DNA of 64,000 bases from Nocardioides sp. S5 (GCF_017310035.1 NZ_CP022296.1:2666001-2730000); one strand, 5' to 3'; positions 26,603-36,637 are shown, numbered from the stretch's first letter. Notes: a model not told the origin generated them from the letters alone. Numbers and translations are program-made.

Positions 26603-27738
26603 TGGCCGGCGGGTGCCTCCGGGTCAGTCGTGCCGCTGTCCCCGCCGGTCGTCCCGGTGTCGAGGCCACGCGCGGACTTGCCCGGGTTCGCCGCGATCTC
26701 GGCCTCCGCGATCGCCTGCTGGACGGCCTCGCTGGTCGCCCGGGCGTCCGGGTCGGCGGACGAGCGCGGCAGCTGGGGCTCGGTCGGGCCCATGTCGACG
26801 CGCTTGCGGGGCGTGGCGTCCTTCGGGATGCCCGCGATCTCGTGGATCGATGACCCGAGGCCCTCCATCGCCTTGGTGATCTCCGAGGGGATGACCCACA
26901 CCTTGTTGGCGCTGCCCTCGGCGATCTTGGGCATCATCTGGAGGTATTGATACGCCAGCAGCGACTGGTCGGGCTGACCGTCGTGGATGGCCTGGAAGAC
27001 CGTCTGGATGGCCTGGCCCTCGCCCTGGGCGCGCAGGATCGCGGCCTCGCGGTCGGCCTGGGCGCGCAGGATCTGCGACTCGCGGTCACCCTCTGCGTTG
27101 AGGATCTGCGACTGCTTGTTGCCCTCCGCGGTGAGGATGGCGGACTGGCGCTGGCCCTCGGCGCTGAGGATGAGGGCACGCTTGTCGCGGTCGGCGCGCA
27201 TCTGCTTCTCCATCGCGTCCTTGATGGACGGCGGCGGGTCGATGCCCTTGATCTCGACGCGGTTGACGCGGATGCCCCACTTGCCCGTCGCCTCGTCGAG
27301 GACGCCGCGCAGGCCGTTGTTGATCTCCTCGCGCGAGGTCAGGGTCTGCTCGAGGTCCATGCCACCGACGATGTTGCGCAGCGTGGTCATGGTGAGCTGC
27401 TCGACGGCCTGGATGTAGTTGGCGATCTCGTACGTCGCGGCGACCGGGTCGGTGACCTGGAAGTAGATGACGGTGTCGATCGACACCACCAGGTTGTCCT
27501 CGGTGATCACCGGCTGGGGCGGGAAGCTCACGACCTGCTCCCGCAGGTCGATGAGGTAGCGCACCCGGTCGATGAACGGCACGACGATGTTGAGTCCGGC
27601 CGGAAGCGTGCCCTTGTACTTGCCGAAGCGCTCGACGATGGCAGCGCGTGCCTGGGGCACGATCCGGACCGTCTTGGCGAGCATCACGACGACGAAGAGG
27701 ACGACGAGCGCGAACAGGACCAGCAGTGCTGTTCCCAT
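26599..27738 (-). CDS. SPFH/Band 7 domain protein (stomatin-like)
   Basis: 379-residue SPFH protein. One N-terminal membrane helix (about 2-22) is followed by the Band 7 domain (VRIVPQARAAIVERFGKYKG to about 200). A long helical region with repeats of the type ILxAEGxxQSxIL (about residues 190-250) is a flotillin/stomatin-like coiled-coil, and the tail is low-complexity Gly/Thr/Pro. Such proteins scaffold membrane microdomains and partner with NfeD proteases or OB-fold proteins. The start is ATG 27738 with GGGGGAGAACCC just upstream. The NfeD gene is 51 bases upstream and the TauE gene overlaps downstream. Confidence 0.92.
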   Translation of the reverse strand: MGTALLVLFALVVLFVVVMLAKTVRIVPQARAAIVERFGKYKGTLPAGLNIVVPFIDRVRYLIDLREQVVSFPPQPVITEDNLVVSIDTVIYFQVTDPVAATYEIANYIQAVEQLTMTTLRNIVGGMDLEQTLTSREEINNGLRGVLDEATGKWGIRVNRVEIKGIDPPPSIKDAMEKQMRADRDKRALILSAEGQRQSAILTAEGNKQSQILNAEGDRESQILRAQADREAAILRAQGEGQAIQTVFQAIHDGQPDQSLLAYQYLQMMPKIAEGSANKVWVIPSEITKAMEGLGSSIHEIAGIPKDATPRKRVDMGPTEPQLPRSSADPDARATSEAVQQAIAEAEIAANPGKSARGLDTGTTGGDSGTTDPEAPAGQ

Positions 27739-27789
27739 GGGTTCTCCCCCGATCTTGGTGTGTGCGAGTGGTGCAGGAGTGGAGACGGC

Positions 27790-28251
27790 TCAGGACTCGA
27801 GCGTGGCCACAGGGTGGACGTAGGCAGTGGCGCCCTTGATCTGGAGGATCTCCACCGTCTCCCCCGGTGCGATGCGGAGGTTCTCGTCGTAGGGCAGCGC
27901 GGTCCAGATCTCACCACCGGCCTTGATCCGCCCCGCGGCGAGGCCGGTGATCTCCTCGGTGACCATGCCGCGGGTGCCGACGAGCTTGCCGTGGCCGAGC
28001 GAGAGCTCCGGCCCACCGTGCAGCCTCTTGACGAATGCGGGCCGGACGAAGGCGAGCATCGCGACGGAGGCGACGAGCGCGGCGAGGATCTGCGCGACGA
28101 ACGGGAGGCCGACCAGGGCCGCCACCATGCCGATCACGGCGCCGGCGGCCAGCATCGCCAGGATGAGGTCGAGGCTGAACATCTCGGCGACGCCGAGCGC
28201 GATCGACAGCGCCAGCCAGGTCTCCCACAGGTGGTCGCGGATCCAGTCCAT
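27790..28251 (-). CDS. NfeD family membrane protein
   Basis: 153-residue short NfeD protein: three to four membrane helices (about 10-75) followed by a C-terminal OB-fold (about 95-150, TRGMVTEEITGLAAGRIKAGG to VEILQIKGATAYV). It lacks the ClpP-like protease domain of long NfeD proteins. It normally works with a stomatin-like SPFH protein, and that partner is the next gene. TAGGGT (reverse, 28258-28263) is 6 bases before the ATG. Confidence 0.88.
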   Translation of the reverse strand: MDWIRDHLWETWLALSIALGVAEMFSLDLILAMLAAGAVIGMVAALVGLPFVAQILAALVASVAMLAFVRPAFVKRLHGGPELSLGHGKLVGTRGMVTEEITGLAAGRIKAGGEIWTALPYDENLRIAPGETVEILQIKGATAYVHPVATLES

Positions 28252-28268
28252 GTCACGACCCTATCCAG

Positions 28269-29075
<807 letters not shown>

Positions 29076-29152
29076 GTCGTCACCCTATCCAGCAGCGGCC
29101 GCGCTGCCGGGCCGGACACGTCGGTCGTGCGCGCCCGAGTAGCCTCGCCCCG

Positions 29153-29872
29153 ATGTCGACCGCCTCCCCCGGCCACGTCCCGGCCCTGCCCCACTCCGCC
29201 ACGCTGGCGTGGTGGCTCACCGCGTGGCTGCGCGGGCACGAGCAGACCGACCACGTCCTCGACGTGTTGGCCGAGGACACCCACCTCCTGGAGGGCGGCT
29301 CGGCGCTGGACCTCCTCGTCCGCACGCGCGCCAGCGGGGCGACGTACGCCGGACTGGCGCTGCCGGTCGACGGCGACCCACTCGGTCTGGGCGGGCCGCG
29401 AGCCTTCAACGCCGCGGCGCTGGAGTCCGGCCAGGCCGTCGTCGCCGGTGGCCTGGGTCTCGTGCCGGTGGAGCAGGGCGAGACGGTGCAGTGGCAGGTC
29501 TTCGAGGCCGGCCCGCGCCAGCTGCCCGACGTGGGCGAGGCCGACCGCGGGCTGAGGGAGACGCTGGTCTCCACCGCCGGCGAGCTCGCCGACCTCGACG
29601 TGGCGAAGTGGCGGCCCGAGGCCGCCGACGCCCTGATGAACCTCCACCACCGCCCCGCCCTCGAGGCGCCGCTCGGCACCCCGCCGCGGTGCGCGGACCT
29701 CGCGGCGCGCGGGCTCCAGGCCTGGGCGATCGTGGACCTCGCGCTCGACGACGACGGCGGCGCGCTGTCGTCGTACGAGGTGGAGCGCCGTCGCGGGCTG
29801 CTGCAGCCCCTCGGCCGCGCCGCGCGTCGTGCCGTCGTGGCTGCCTGCTCGCCCCAGGTGTGGCCGCCCTAG
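29153..29872 (+). CDS. Conserved hypothetical protein
   Basis: 239-residue soluble protein without a recognised domain. It has an even coding signature and conserved-looking blocks (ATLAWWLTAWLRGHEQTDHVLD, WRPEAADALMNLHHRP and the C-terminal YEVERRRGLLQPLGRAARRAVVAA). TAGCCT at 29140-29145 is 7 bases upstream of the ATG. It precedes serB by 86 bases with its own -10-like element for serB between, so the two are likely separate transcripts. Confidence 0.65.
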   Translation: MSTASPGHVPALPHSATLAWWLTAWLRGHEQTDHVLDVLAEDTHLLEGGSALDLLVRTRASGATYAGLALPVDGDPLGLGGPRAFNAAALESGQAVVAGGLGLVPVEQGETVQWQVFEAGPRQLPDVGEADRGLRETLVSTAGELADLDVAKWRPEAADALMNLHHRPALEAPLGTPPRCADLAARGLQAWAIVDLALDDDGGALSSYEVERRRGLLQPLGRAARRAVVAACSPQVWPP

Positions 29873-29958
29873 GGACCACGCCCGTCGCGCGTGACACGCG
29901 GACCGATCGGCGGACTCCCCCGCGGCCCGGGCACCTGCCCGACTAGCCTTCCACCACC

Positions 29959-31182
29959 ATGGAAGACGAGCCGAAGACCCTCCTGGTCACGCTCACGGGC
30001 AAGGACCGTCCCGGCGTCACCTCCGCGATGTTCGCCGCGCTGGCCGCGGCCGGTGTCGAGGTCGTCGACATCGAGCAGATCGTGCTGCGACGCCGGCTGG
30101 TGCTCGGCATCCTCGTGACCGCGCCGCGGGACTGGAAGAAGCTGCGCGACGTCATCGTGCGCACCGCCGAGGAGCTCGACATGAGCGTCGAGGTCGAGCG
30201 GGGTGCCGGCGACAACCGCAGCCGCGCCGGCGACCGCTCGCACATCACCCTGATCGGCAACCCGCTGCGCGCCTCTGCGATGTCGGCCATCGCCGGGCGC
30301 ATCGCCGACTCCGGTGCCAACATCGACAAGATCGAGCGGATGGCGCGCTACCCCGTCACCGCGATAGAGATGCACGTCTCCGGTGCCCCCGCCGACCGGC
30401 TCCGCCCACTGCTCGCCGCCGAGGCGGTCAAGCAGGGCATCGACCTCGCGGTGCAGCGCGACTCGCTGCACCGTCGCGGCATCCGGCTGATCGTGATGGA
30501 CGTCGACTCCACCCTCATCCAGGGCGAGGTGATCGAGATGATCGCCGCGCACGCCGGCCAGGAGGCGGAGGTGGCCCGGGTGACCGAGGCGGCCATGCGC
30601 GGCGAGCTCGACTTCGAGCAGTCCCTGCGCCAGCGGGTCGCGCTGCTCGCGGGCGTCCCTGTCTCGGCGCTCGAGGAGGTCTACTCCTCCATCGTGCTCG
30701 CGCCCGGCGCCCGCACGATGGTGCGGACCCTCCGCCGGCTGGGCTACCGCTTCGCGATCGTCTCCGGCGGCTTCACCCAGATCACCGACCGGCTCGCCGA
30801 GGACCTCGGCATCCACTTCGCCCGGGCCAACGAGCTCGAGATCGTCGACGGCGTGCTGACCGGGCGGATCGTGGGTGACGTCGTCGACCGCGCGGGCAAG
30901 GCCACCGCGCTGCGCGAGTTCGCCGCCGAGGTCGGCGTACCGCTCGACGCGGTGATCGCCATCGGTGACGGCGCCAACGACCTCGACATGATCAACGCCG
31001 CCGGGCTCGGCATCGCCTACAACGCCAAGCCGATGGTCCGCGACGCCGCCGACACGGCCGTCAACGTGCCCTACCTCGACGCGATCCTCTACCTGCTGGG
31101 CATCTCGCGCGAGCAGATCGAGGACGCCGACGCGGCCGTCGGCATCGTCACCCCGGCGCCCCCGCTGGAGGAGAGCCGCTGA
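29959..31182 (+). CDS. serB: Phosphoserine phosphatase
   Basis: 407-residue SerB, the last step of serine biosynthesis. Residues 1-165 contain two ACT-like regulatory domains (VTLTGKDRPGVTSAMFAALA; ITLIGNPLRASAMSAIAGRI). The HAD core starts with the catalytic DVDSTLIQGEVIE (Asp181 and Asp183), followed by motif II IVSGGFTQITDRL and the Mg site GDGANDLDMINAAGLGIAYNAKP. The ACT domains make serine feedback control likely. TAGCCT at 29944-29949 is 9 bases before the ATG. The last 35 bases overlap the 3' end of the convergent PrmC-like gene. Confidence 0.95.
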   Translation: MEDEPKTLLVTLTGKDRPGVTSAMFAALAAAGVEVVDIEQIVLRRRLVLGILVTAPRDWKKLRDVIVRTAEELDMSVEVERGAGDNRSRAGDRSHITLIGNPLRASAMSAIAGRIADSGANIDKIERMARYPVTAIEMHVSGAPADRLRPLLAAEAVKQGIDLAVQRDSLHRRGIRLIVMDVDSTLIQGEVIEMIAAHAGQEAEVARVTEAAMRGELDFEQSLRQRVALLAGVPVSALEEVYSSIVLAPGARTMVRTLRRLGYRFAIVSGGFTQITDRLAEDLGIHFARANELEIVDGVLTGRIVGDVVDRAGKATALREFAAEVGVPLDAVIAIGDGANDLDMINAAGLGIAYNAKPMVRDAADTAVNVPYLDAILYLLGISREQIEDADAAVGIVTPAPPLEESR

Positions 31183-31957
31183 GGGGTCGCTCGCCGAGCG
31201 CCACGCAACCACCGACCTCGTCGTCGGTGACGACGTGCGTCGCCAGCCCCGAGCCGGCCATCGCAGCGATCGTCAGGTCGGACTGCGCGGCGCTGGTCTC
31301 GACGAGCAGGACCCCGCCGGGTGCCAGCCAGTCCGCCGCACCGGCCGCGAGCCGCCGGTGCAGGTCGGCGCCGTCGGGTCCGCCGTCCAGCGCGACGATC
31401 GGCTCGTGGTCGCGCGCCTCGGGCGGCATCGTCGCGATCCGGCCGGAGGGGACGTACGGCGCGTTGGCCGCGATCACGTCGACGTGGCCGAGGAGGCGGT
31501 GCGGCAGCGCGTCGTAGAGGTCGCCGAGGTGCAGGTCCGCGCCCTGCGCGTTGGCGCGTGCGCACGCCAGCGCGTCGGTGCTCAGGTCCGCGGCGTGCAC
31601 CTCCGCCCCACGTTCGTCGAGGACGGCCGCCACCGGGGCGACCCCACAGCACATCTCGACGAGCACGGGTGGCCCCTCGTCGGCGCTCCGTCGGTCCGCG
31701 ACCTGCGCGAGCGCCAGGCGGGCCAGCAGCTCCGTACGACGCCTCGGGACGAAGACACCGGGGGCGACCACGAGCCGCCGGCCGAGGAACTCCACCCACC
31801 CGAGCACGGCCTCCAGAGGCTCGCCCGCGACCCGTCGGGCGACCAGCGCCTCGAGCTCGACGGGCGTCGACGTCGCGGCCTCGAGCGCGGCCGCCTCGTC
31901 CTCGGCCCAGACGCACCCGGCGGCGCGCAGGCGCGCCACCACGAGCGGATCGGTCAT
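31148..31957 (-). CDS. PrmC-related protein methyltransferase
   Basis: 269-residue SAM-dependent methyltransferase related to HemK/PrmC, which methylates the Gln of release-factor GGQ loops. Motif I is VLVEMCCGVAPVAAVLDE. The position of the catalytic NPPY tetrad reads NAPY (in VIAANAPYVPSGR), a variant that may alter activity or substrate. The N-terminal helical domain (1-90) has the PrmC-like segment LEAVLGWVEFLGRRLVVAPGVFVPRRRTELL. This group is annotated as a putative N5-glutamine methyltransferase and is distinct from the true prmC near prfA. ATG 31957 overlaps the stop of the SixA gene by 4 bases. The 3' end overlaps serB. Confidence 0.85.
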   Translation of the reverse strand: MTDPLVVARLRAAGCVWAEDEAAALEAATSTPVELEALVARRVAGEPLEAVLGWVEFLGRRLVVAPGVFVPRRRTELLARLALAQVADRRSADEGPPVLVEMCCGVAPVAAVLDERGAEVHAADLSTDALACARANAQGADLHLGDLYDALPHRLLGHVDVIAANAPYVPSGRIATMPPEARDHEPIVALDGGPDGADLHRRLAAGAADWLAPGGVLLVETSAAQSDLTIAAMAGSGLATHVVTDDEVGGCVALGERPLSGSPPAGAPG

Positions 31958-32460
31958 CCGTGGCCGGGGTGGAAGGCCTCGATGCGACCGGTGCCCGGGT
32001 CGAGGTCGGTCCAACCGACCTCGACGGTGAAGACCGCGAGCGCGGACGTGGGGAAGCCGCGGGTGACCAGGCCCGTGGTGGCCTCGACCTCACCCTCCCC
32101 GTCGTCGATCAGCTCGGCGATGTAGGCCATCGTCGGGTTGTGCCCGACGACCACGAGCGTGCGCACGTCCGCGTCGACCTCGCGGATGAGGTCGAAGGCC
32201 GAATCGGCCCCGGCCGCGTACAGCGCGGCGGAGAAGCCCGCCTCGACGTCCCACCCTGCCGCCTCGGTGACGTGCTCCCAGGTCTCGCGGGTCCGCAGCG
32301 CGTCCGACACGAGCGCGGCGTCGGGCTCGATCTCGCGCTCGCGAAGCCACTGACCGACCTGCTGCGCGTCTGCGCGTCCACGGGGCGCGAGGCCCCGCTC
32401 GTGGTCCGAGGGGGCTGTCGCCACCGCCTTCGCGTGCCGCATCACCACGAGCCGTCGCAT
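31954..32460 (-). CDS. sixA: SixA-type histidine phosphatase
   Basis: 168-residue histidine-phosphatase-superfamily protein. The catalytic RHG-type motif is VVMRHAKA near the N terminus, with ALVSDALRTRETWE and VVVGHNPTMAYIAE (second catalytic His) further on. SixA dephosphorylates phosphohistidine in two-component phosphorelays or the nitrogen phosphotransferase system; the target here is unknown. The start ATG 32460 follows AGGGGAGACG. It is first in a two-gene operon with the PrmC-like methyltransferase and is divergent from cyanophycinase, with about 57 bases between. Confidence 0.88.
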   Translation of the reverse strand: MRRLVVMRHAKAVATAPSDHERGLAPRGRADAQQVGQWLREREIEPDAALVSDALRTRETWEHVTEAAGWDVEAGFSAALYAAGADSAFDLIREVDADVRTLVVVGHNPTMAYIAELIDDGEGEVEATTGLVTRGFPTSALAVFTVEVGWTDLDPGTGRIEAFHPGHG

Positions 32461-32504
32461 CTCGTCTCCCCTCGACTGCTGCATCCGTCCACCCTTCCAG
32501 CCGC

Positions 32505-32510
32505 TAGCCT
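32505..32510 (+). promoter_or_regulatory. -10-like hexamer of the cyanophycin operon
   Basis: TAGCCT lies 7 bases before the ATG of cyanophycinase. It is the only promoter-like element seen between sixA and cphB and would drive cphB, cphA and the cupin gene as one leaderless transcript. Confidence 0.5.
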
Positions 32511-32517
32511 GCCTGTC

Positions 32518-33507
32518 ATGCCCAACGGACCACTCATGATCATCGGTGGTGCCGAGGACAAGGTGCGCAAGCCGACCATCCTCAAGCACTTCGTCGCACT
32601 CAGCGGGGGTCCGGATGCGCGCATCGCCGTGATCCCGACCGCTTCGTCGCTCGGACGGGAGGTGGTCGACGTCTACGACGCGCTCTTCACCAAGTTCGGC
32701 GCCGCGCGCGTCGACGCCGTACGCCCCGAGTCGCGCGAGCAGGCCCACGACCCGGCACTGGTCAAGGCCATCGACGACGCGACCGGCGTCTTCATGACCG
32801 GTGGCAACCAGCTGAAGCTGTCCTCGATCGTCTGCGGGACGCCTGTGGGCGATGCGATCCTGCGCGCCCACGAGCGCGGTGCCGTCGTTGCCGGCACGTC
32901 GGCCGGCGCCAGCATCCAGTCCTCGCACATGGTGGCCTTCGGGGTCGGCGGGGCCACGCCCAAGCAGCGGATGACCCAGGTCGCCGCCGGGCTGGGCCTG
33001 GTGGACGCCACCGTCATCGACCAGCACTTCGACCAGCGCAACCGCTACGGCCGGCTGCTGATGATCGTCGCGCAGAGCCCGCAGCTGCTGGGGATCGGCG
33101 TCGACGAGGACACGTGCGGCCTCATCGAGGACGTCGACGGCGACCTGGTGATGCGCGTCATGGGCAAGGGCGCGGTCAGCGTCTTCGACGGGGCACGCAT
33201 GGTCTCCAACGCCCACGAGGCGACCCGATCCTCTCCCCTGCTCGCCAGCGGCGTGGTCTTCCACGTCCTGCCCGAGGGCGCGGTGTTCAACCTCACCACC
33301 CGCACGCTGCTGCAGCAGGAGCAGGCCGTCGACCCCGAGGACGCCGACGAGCTCGCCGAGGCCGGGCGCGACCTGCGCCAGCTCGCCCGCGACATCGCCG
33401 CGGCCGACGCGACGCCCGCCGCGATCAGGCGCCGTCTCAAGCTGAGGCGTACGCCCCGCCCGTCCGACACCACGCCCCCACCCCCGAGGGAGACCGCTGA
33501 TGAGTGA
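32518..33507 (+). CDS. cphB: Cyanophycinase
   Basis: 329-residue serine peptidase of the S51-like cyanophycinase family, which cleaves the arginine-aspartate polymer cyanophycin to dipeptides. The nucleophile Ser128 is in GTSAGAS (126-132), with GGNQ at 95-98 and the conserved DQHFDQRNR at 168-176, both typical of the family. A Pro/Arg-rich tail follows from about 270. No signal peptide is present, so it acts on intracellular granules. ATG 32518 is preceded by TAGCCT. The 3' end overlaps cphA by 8 bases, so degradation and synthesis enzymes are made from one mRNA. Confidence 0.93.
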   Translation: MPNGPLMIIGGAEDKVRKPTILKHFVALSGGPDARIAVIPTASSLGREVVDVYDALFTKFGAARVDAVRPESREQAHDPALVKAIDDATGVFMTGGNQLKLSSIVCGTPVGDAILRAHERGAVVAGTSAGASIQSSHMVAFGVGGATPKQRMTQVAAGLGLVDATVIDQHFDQRNRYGRLLMIVAQSPQLLGIGVDEDTCGLIEDVDGDLVMRVMGKGAVSVFDGARMVSNAHEATRSSPLLASGVVFHVLPEGAVFNLTTRTLLQQEQAVDPEDADELAEAGRDLRQLARDIAAADATPAAIRRRLKLRRTPRPSDTTPPPPRETADE

Positions 33508-36271
33508 GCGCCCGACACCGGACCTGGAGATCGTCGAGACCCGCGTCTACCGCGGCGCCAACGTCTGGTCCTACGACAAGTCGATCCACCTCGTGGTGGA
33601 CCTGGGCTCGCTCGAGCAGTTCCCCACCCACACGATCCCCGGCTTCTCCGACGACCTCGTCGCCATGCTGCCCGGGCTGCGCGAGCACTCCTGCTCGCGC
33701 GGGCGTCGTGGGGGCTTCGTCGAGCGGCTCAAGGAGGGCACCTGGCTGGGCCACGTCGCCGAGCACGTGGCGCTGGCGCTCCAGCAGCTGGTCGGCCACG
33801 ACATCCGGCGCGGCAAGACCCGCCAGGTCAAGGGCCGGCCCGGCCACTACAACATCATCTACGGCTACATCGACGAGAACGTCGGCCTCACCGCCGGTCG
33901 CCTTGCCGTCCGCCTGGTCAACCACCTCGTCGAGGGCGACCCCGACTTCGAGTGGGAGACCGAGCGCGACGACTTCATCCGCCGGGCCGAGCGCACCGCC
34001 TTCGGCCCGTCCACGCAGGCCATCGTGGACGAGGCGGTCTCGCGCGACATCCCGTGGATCCGGCTCAACCAGTACTCCCTGGTCCAGCTCGGCCAGGGAG
34101 TGCACGCCAAGCGCATCCGCGCCACGATGACGTCGGAGACCTCCTCGATCGCCGTCGACATCGCCTCCGACAAGGACCTCACGACCAAGCTGCTCGGCGC
34201 CGCGGGACTGCCGGTGCCCAAGCAGGAGTCGGTGCGCTCGGTGGACGCCGCGGTCGCCGCCGCGCGCCGCATCGGCTTCCCGGTCGTGCTCAAGCCGCTC
34301 GACGGCAACCACGGCCGCGGGGTCTGCCTGGACCTGCAGGACGACGACGACGTACGCGCTGCGTTCCCGATCGCGGAGGGCCAGTCGCGCCGGGGCAGCG
34401 TCATCGTCGAGTCCTTCGTCACCGGCAAGGACTACCGCTGCCTGATCATCGACGGCCGGATGGTCGCGATCGCCGAGCGCGTGCCCGCCTCCGTGACCGG
34501 TGACGGCACCTCGACGGTCGAGCAGCTCGTTGACCTCACCAACGCCGACCCGCGCCGCGGCGTGGGGCACGAGAAGGTGCTGACCCGGATCAAGCTCGAC
34601 GACGCCGCGATCGAGGTCTTGGCCGACCAGGGCCACACGCTCGACTCCGTGCCCGCCGAGGGCGAGATGGTCAAGCTCGCGCTGACCGGCAACATGTCGA
34701 CCGGCGGCATCTCGATCGACCGCACCTTCGAGGCGCACCCGGAGAACGTCGAGATCGCCGAGGAGGCCGCCCGCATGGTCGGGCTCGACATCGCCGGCAT
34801 CGACTTCATCTGTCCCGACATCACCGAACCGGTGCGCGAGACCGGCGGCGCGATCTGCGAGGTCAACGCCGCTCCCGGGTTCCGGATGCACACCCACCCC
34901 ACCATCGGCGAGCCGCAGTTCATCGCCAAGCCGGTGGTGGACATGCTGTTCCCGCCGGGCGCGACCTCGCGGATCCCGATCGTGGCGGTGACCGGCACCA
35001 ACGGCAAGACCACGACGAGCCGGATGATCGCCCACATCTTCAAGGGCCTCGGGCGCAAGGTCGGCATGACGTCGACCGACGGCGTCGTCATCGACGAGCG
35101 CCTGGTGATCCGCGCAGACGCGTCGGGACCGCGCTCGGCGCGGATGGTGCTGCAGAACCCCCGCGTGGACTTCGCCGTCTTCGAGGTGGCCCGCGGCGGC
35201 ATCCTGCGCGAGGGTCTGGGCTACGAGCGCAACGACGTGGCCGTGGTGCTCAACGTGCAGCCCGACCACCTCGGCCTGCGTGGCATCGACACCGTCGAGC
35301 AGCTCGCCGACGTCAAGGCCGTCATCGTCGAGGCGGTGCCGCGCGACGGCCACGCCGTCCTCAACGCCGACGACCCGCTGGTGCGCGAGATGCGGCGCAA
35401 GTGCTCGGGGCAGGTCGTGTGGTTCTCCATGGAGGAGCCCGGCACCGAGGTGCGCGACATGATCGACGCCCACTGCCGCCGCGGTGGCAAGGCGATCGTG
35501 CTCAACCCGACCGAGCGCGGCGAGATGATGGTCGTCCAGCACGGTCGGCGCGAGATGCAGCTGGCCTGGACCCACCTCCTCCCCGCGACCTTCAGCGGCC
35601 GTGCCCGGATGAACGTCCAGAACGCACTGGCCGCCGCCGCTGCCGCGTTCGCCGCCGGCGCCCCGCTGCACGACATCCGCCAGGGTCTGCGGACCTTCTC
35701 GACCAACTACTACCTCTCCCCCGGCCGCCTCAACGAGGTCGAGGTCAACGGCGTGAACGTGATCGTCGACTACTGCCACAACGCACCTGGCATGAAGATG
35801 CTCGGCGACTTCGTGGACCGCGTCGGCGAGTCGCTGGAGTCCTCGCACGACCTCGCGCGCCCTTCGCGCATCGGCATCATCGCGACCGCGGGCGACCGCC
35901 GCGACCAGGACATGCGCGAGCTCGGCCACATCGCCGCCCAGCACTTCGACGTCTGCATCGTCCGCGAGGACGTCGCCCTCCGCGGACGCGAGCGCGGCGC
36001 CACCGCGGAGCTGGTGCTCGAGGGCGTACGCACCGCGATGGACGAGGGCGCCCGCTGCAAGCAGGCCGAGCTGGTGGTCGAGGAGATCGAGGCCGTACGC
36101 CACGCGATGAGCCGCGCCAACCGGGGCGACCTGGTCGTGGTGTGCGTCGACAAGCACGCCGAGGTGATGGCCGAGCTCGAGCAGTGGTCAGACGTCGCGC
36201 AGGCGGGCTCCGTCGCCAACCCCGACGCTCCGTCCGCCGACCCGGACTACACCCCCCAGACGGAGTCCTGA
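33500..36271 (+). CDS. cphA: Cyanophycin synthetase
   Basis: 923-residue CphA, which builds cyanophycin (a poly-aspartate backbone with arginine side chains) with ATP. Domains in order: N domain (1 to about 160, VETRVYRGANVWSYDKSIHL ... YNIIYGYIDENVG); ATP-grasp G domain (about 220-480, with VVLKPLDGNHGRGVCLDLQ and AICEVNAAPGFRMH); and Mur-ligase M domain with GTNGKTTTSRM at about 499-509, VVLNVQPDHLGLRGIDTVEQ and a C-terminal part with VDYCHNAPGMKMLGDFVDR. All the expected domains are intact. It is translationally coupled to cphB (8-base overlap) and followed by a cupin gene starting on the next base. The role is nitrogen/carbon storage in the cytoplasm. Confidence 0.95.
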   Translation: MSERPTPDLEIVETRVYRGANVWSYDKSIHLVVDLGSLEQFPTHTIPGFSDDLVAMLPGLREHSCSRGRRGGFVERLKEGTWLGHVAEHVALALQQLVGHDIRRGKTRQVKGRPGHYNIIYGYIDENVGLTAGRLAVRLVNHLVEGDPDFEWETERDDFIRRAERTAFGPSTQAIVDEAVSRDIPWIRLNQYSLVQLGQGVHAKRIRATMTSETSSIAVDIASDKDLTTKLLGAAGLPVPKQESVRSVDAAVAAARRIGFPVVLKPLDGNHGRGVCLDLQDDDDVRAAFPIAEGQSRRGSVIVESFVTGKDYRCLIIDGRMVAIAERVPASVTGDGTSTVEQLVDLTNADPRRGVGHEKVLTRIKLDDAAIEVLADQGHTLDSVPAEGEMVKLALTGNMSTGGISIDRTFEAHPENVEIAEEAARMVGLDIAGIDFICPDITEPVRETGGAICEVNAAPGFRMHTHPTIGEPQFIAKPVVDMLFPPGATSRIPIVAVTGTNGKTTTSRMIAHIFKGLGRKVGMTSTDGVVIDERLVIRADASGPRSARMVLQNPRVDFAVFEVARGGILREGLGYERNDVAVVLNVQPDHLGLRGIDTVEQLADVKAVIVEAVPRDGHAVLNADDPLVREMRRKCSGQVVWFSMEEPGTEVRDMIDAHCRRGGKAIVLNPTERGEMMVVQHGRREMQLAWTHLLPATFSGRARMNVQNALAAAAAAFAAGAPLHDIRQGLRTFSTNYYLSPGRLNEVEVNGVNVIVDYCHNAPGMKMLGDFVDRVGESLESSHDLARPSRIGIIATAGDRRDQDMRELGHIAAQHFDVCIVREDVALRGRERGATAELVLEGVRTAMDEGARCKQAELVVEEIEAVRHAMSRANRGDLVVVCVDKHAEVMAELEQWSDVAQAGSVANPDAPSADPDYTPQTES

Positions 36272-36637
36272 GTGCGGATCCTCGACCTGGCGGACCTGCC
36301 GCACCGCCCGATCGAGGCGCACGGCAGCCGCAGCTTCTCGGTGGGCGCCTTCGGCATCTGCGCCGACGCCCACCTGGTCGCCGTGTCGCTGACGCCCGGC
36401 GGCACCATCGGCCGTCACCCGGCGGTGGGCCGCCAGCTGCTGGTCGTGCTGTCGGGCGAGGCCGAGGTGGCGGGCGCCGAGGGGACCGTACGCCACCTCC
36501 GCGCCGGCCAGGCCGCCGTCTGGGAGCCCGGTGAGCTGCACGAGACCCGGTCGCCGGGCGGCATGTCAGCCATGATCGTCGAGGGTGACCTCGACATCGG
36601 CGCCCCCGGCGAGCAGGTGGACCCCGGCGACGTCTGA
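36272..36637 (+). CDS. Cupin domain protein
   Basis: 121-residue single-cupin protein. The beta-barrel motifs are GGTIGRHPAVGRQLLVVLSGE and AAVWEPGELHETRSP, with His residues placed as metal ligands. The start is GTG 36272, the base after the cphA TGA, so it is the third gene of the cph operon. Cupins of this size often sense or bind small ligands. A link to cyanophycin control or to amino-acid release is plausible but unsupported beyond position. Confidence 0.8.
   Translation: MRILDLADLPHRPIEAHGSRSFSVGAFGICADAHLVAVSLTPGGTIGRHPAVGRQLLVVLSGEAEVAGAEGTVRHLRAGQAAVWEPGELHETRSPGGMSAMIVEGDLDIGAPGEQVDPGDV

Noticed and set aside
33437..36157. Reverse-strand open frame of about 900 codons antisense to cphA
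   Set aside because: Repetitive His/Val/Asp/Gly composition and complete overlap with a fully conserved CphA; a shadow frame.
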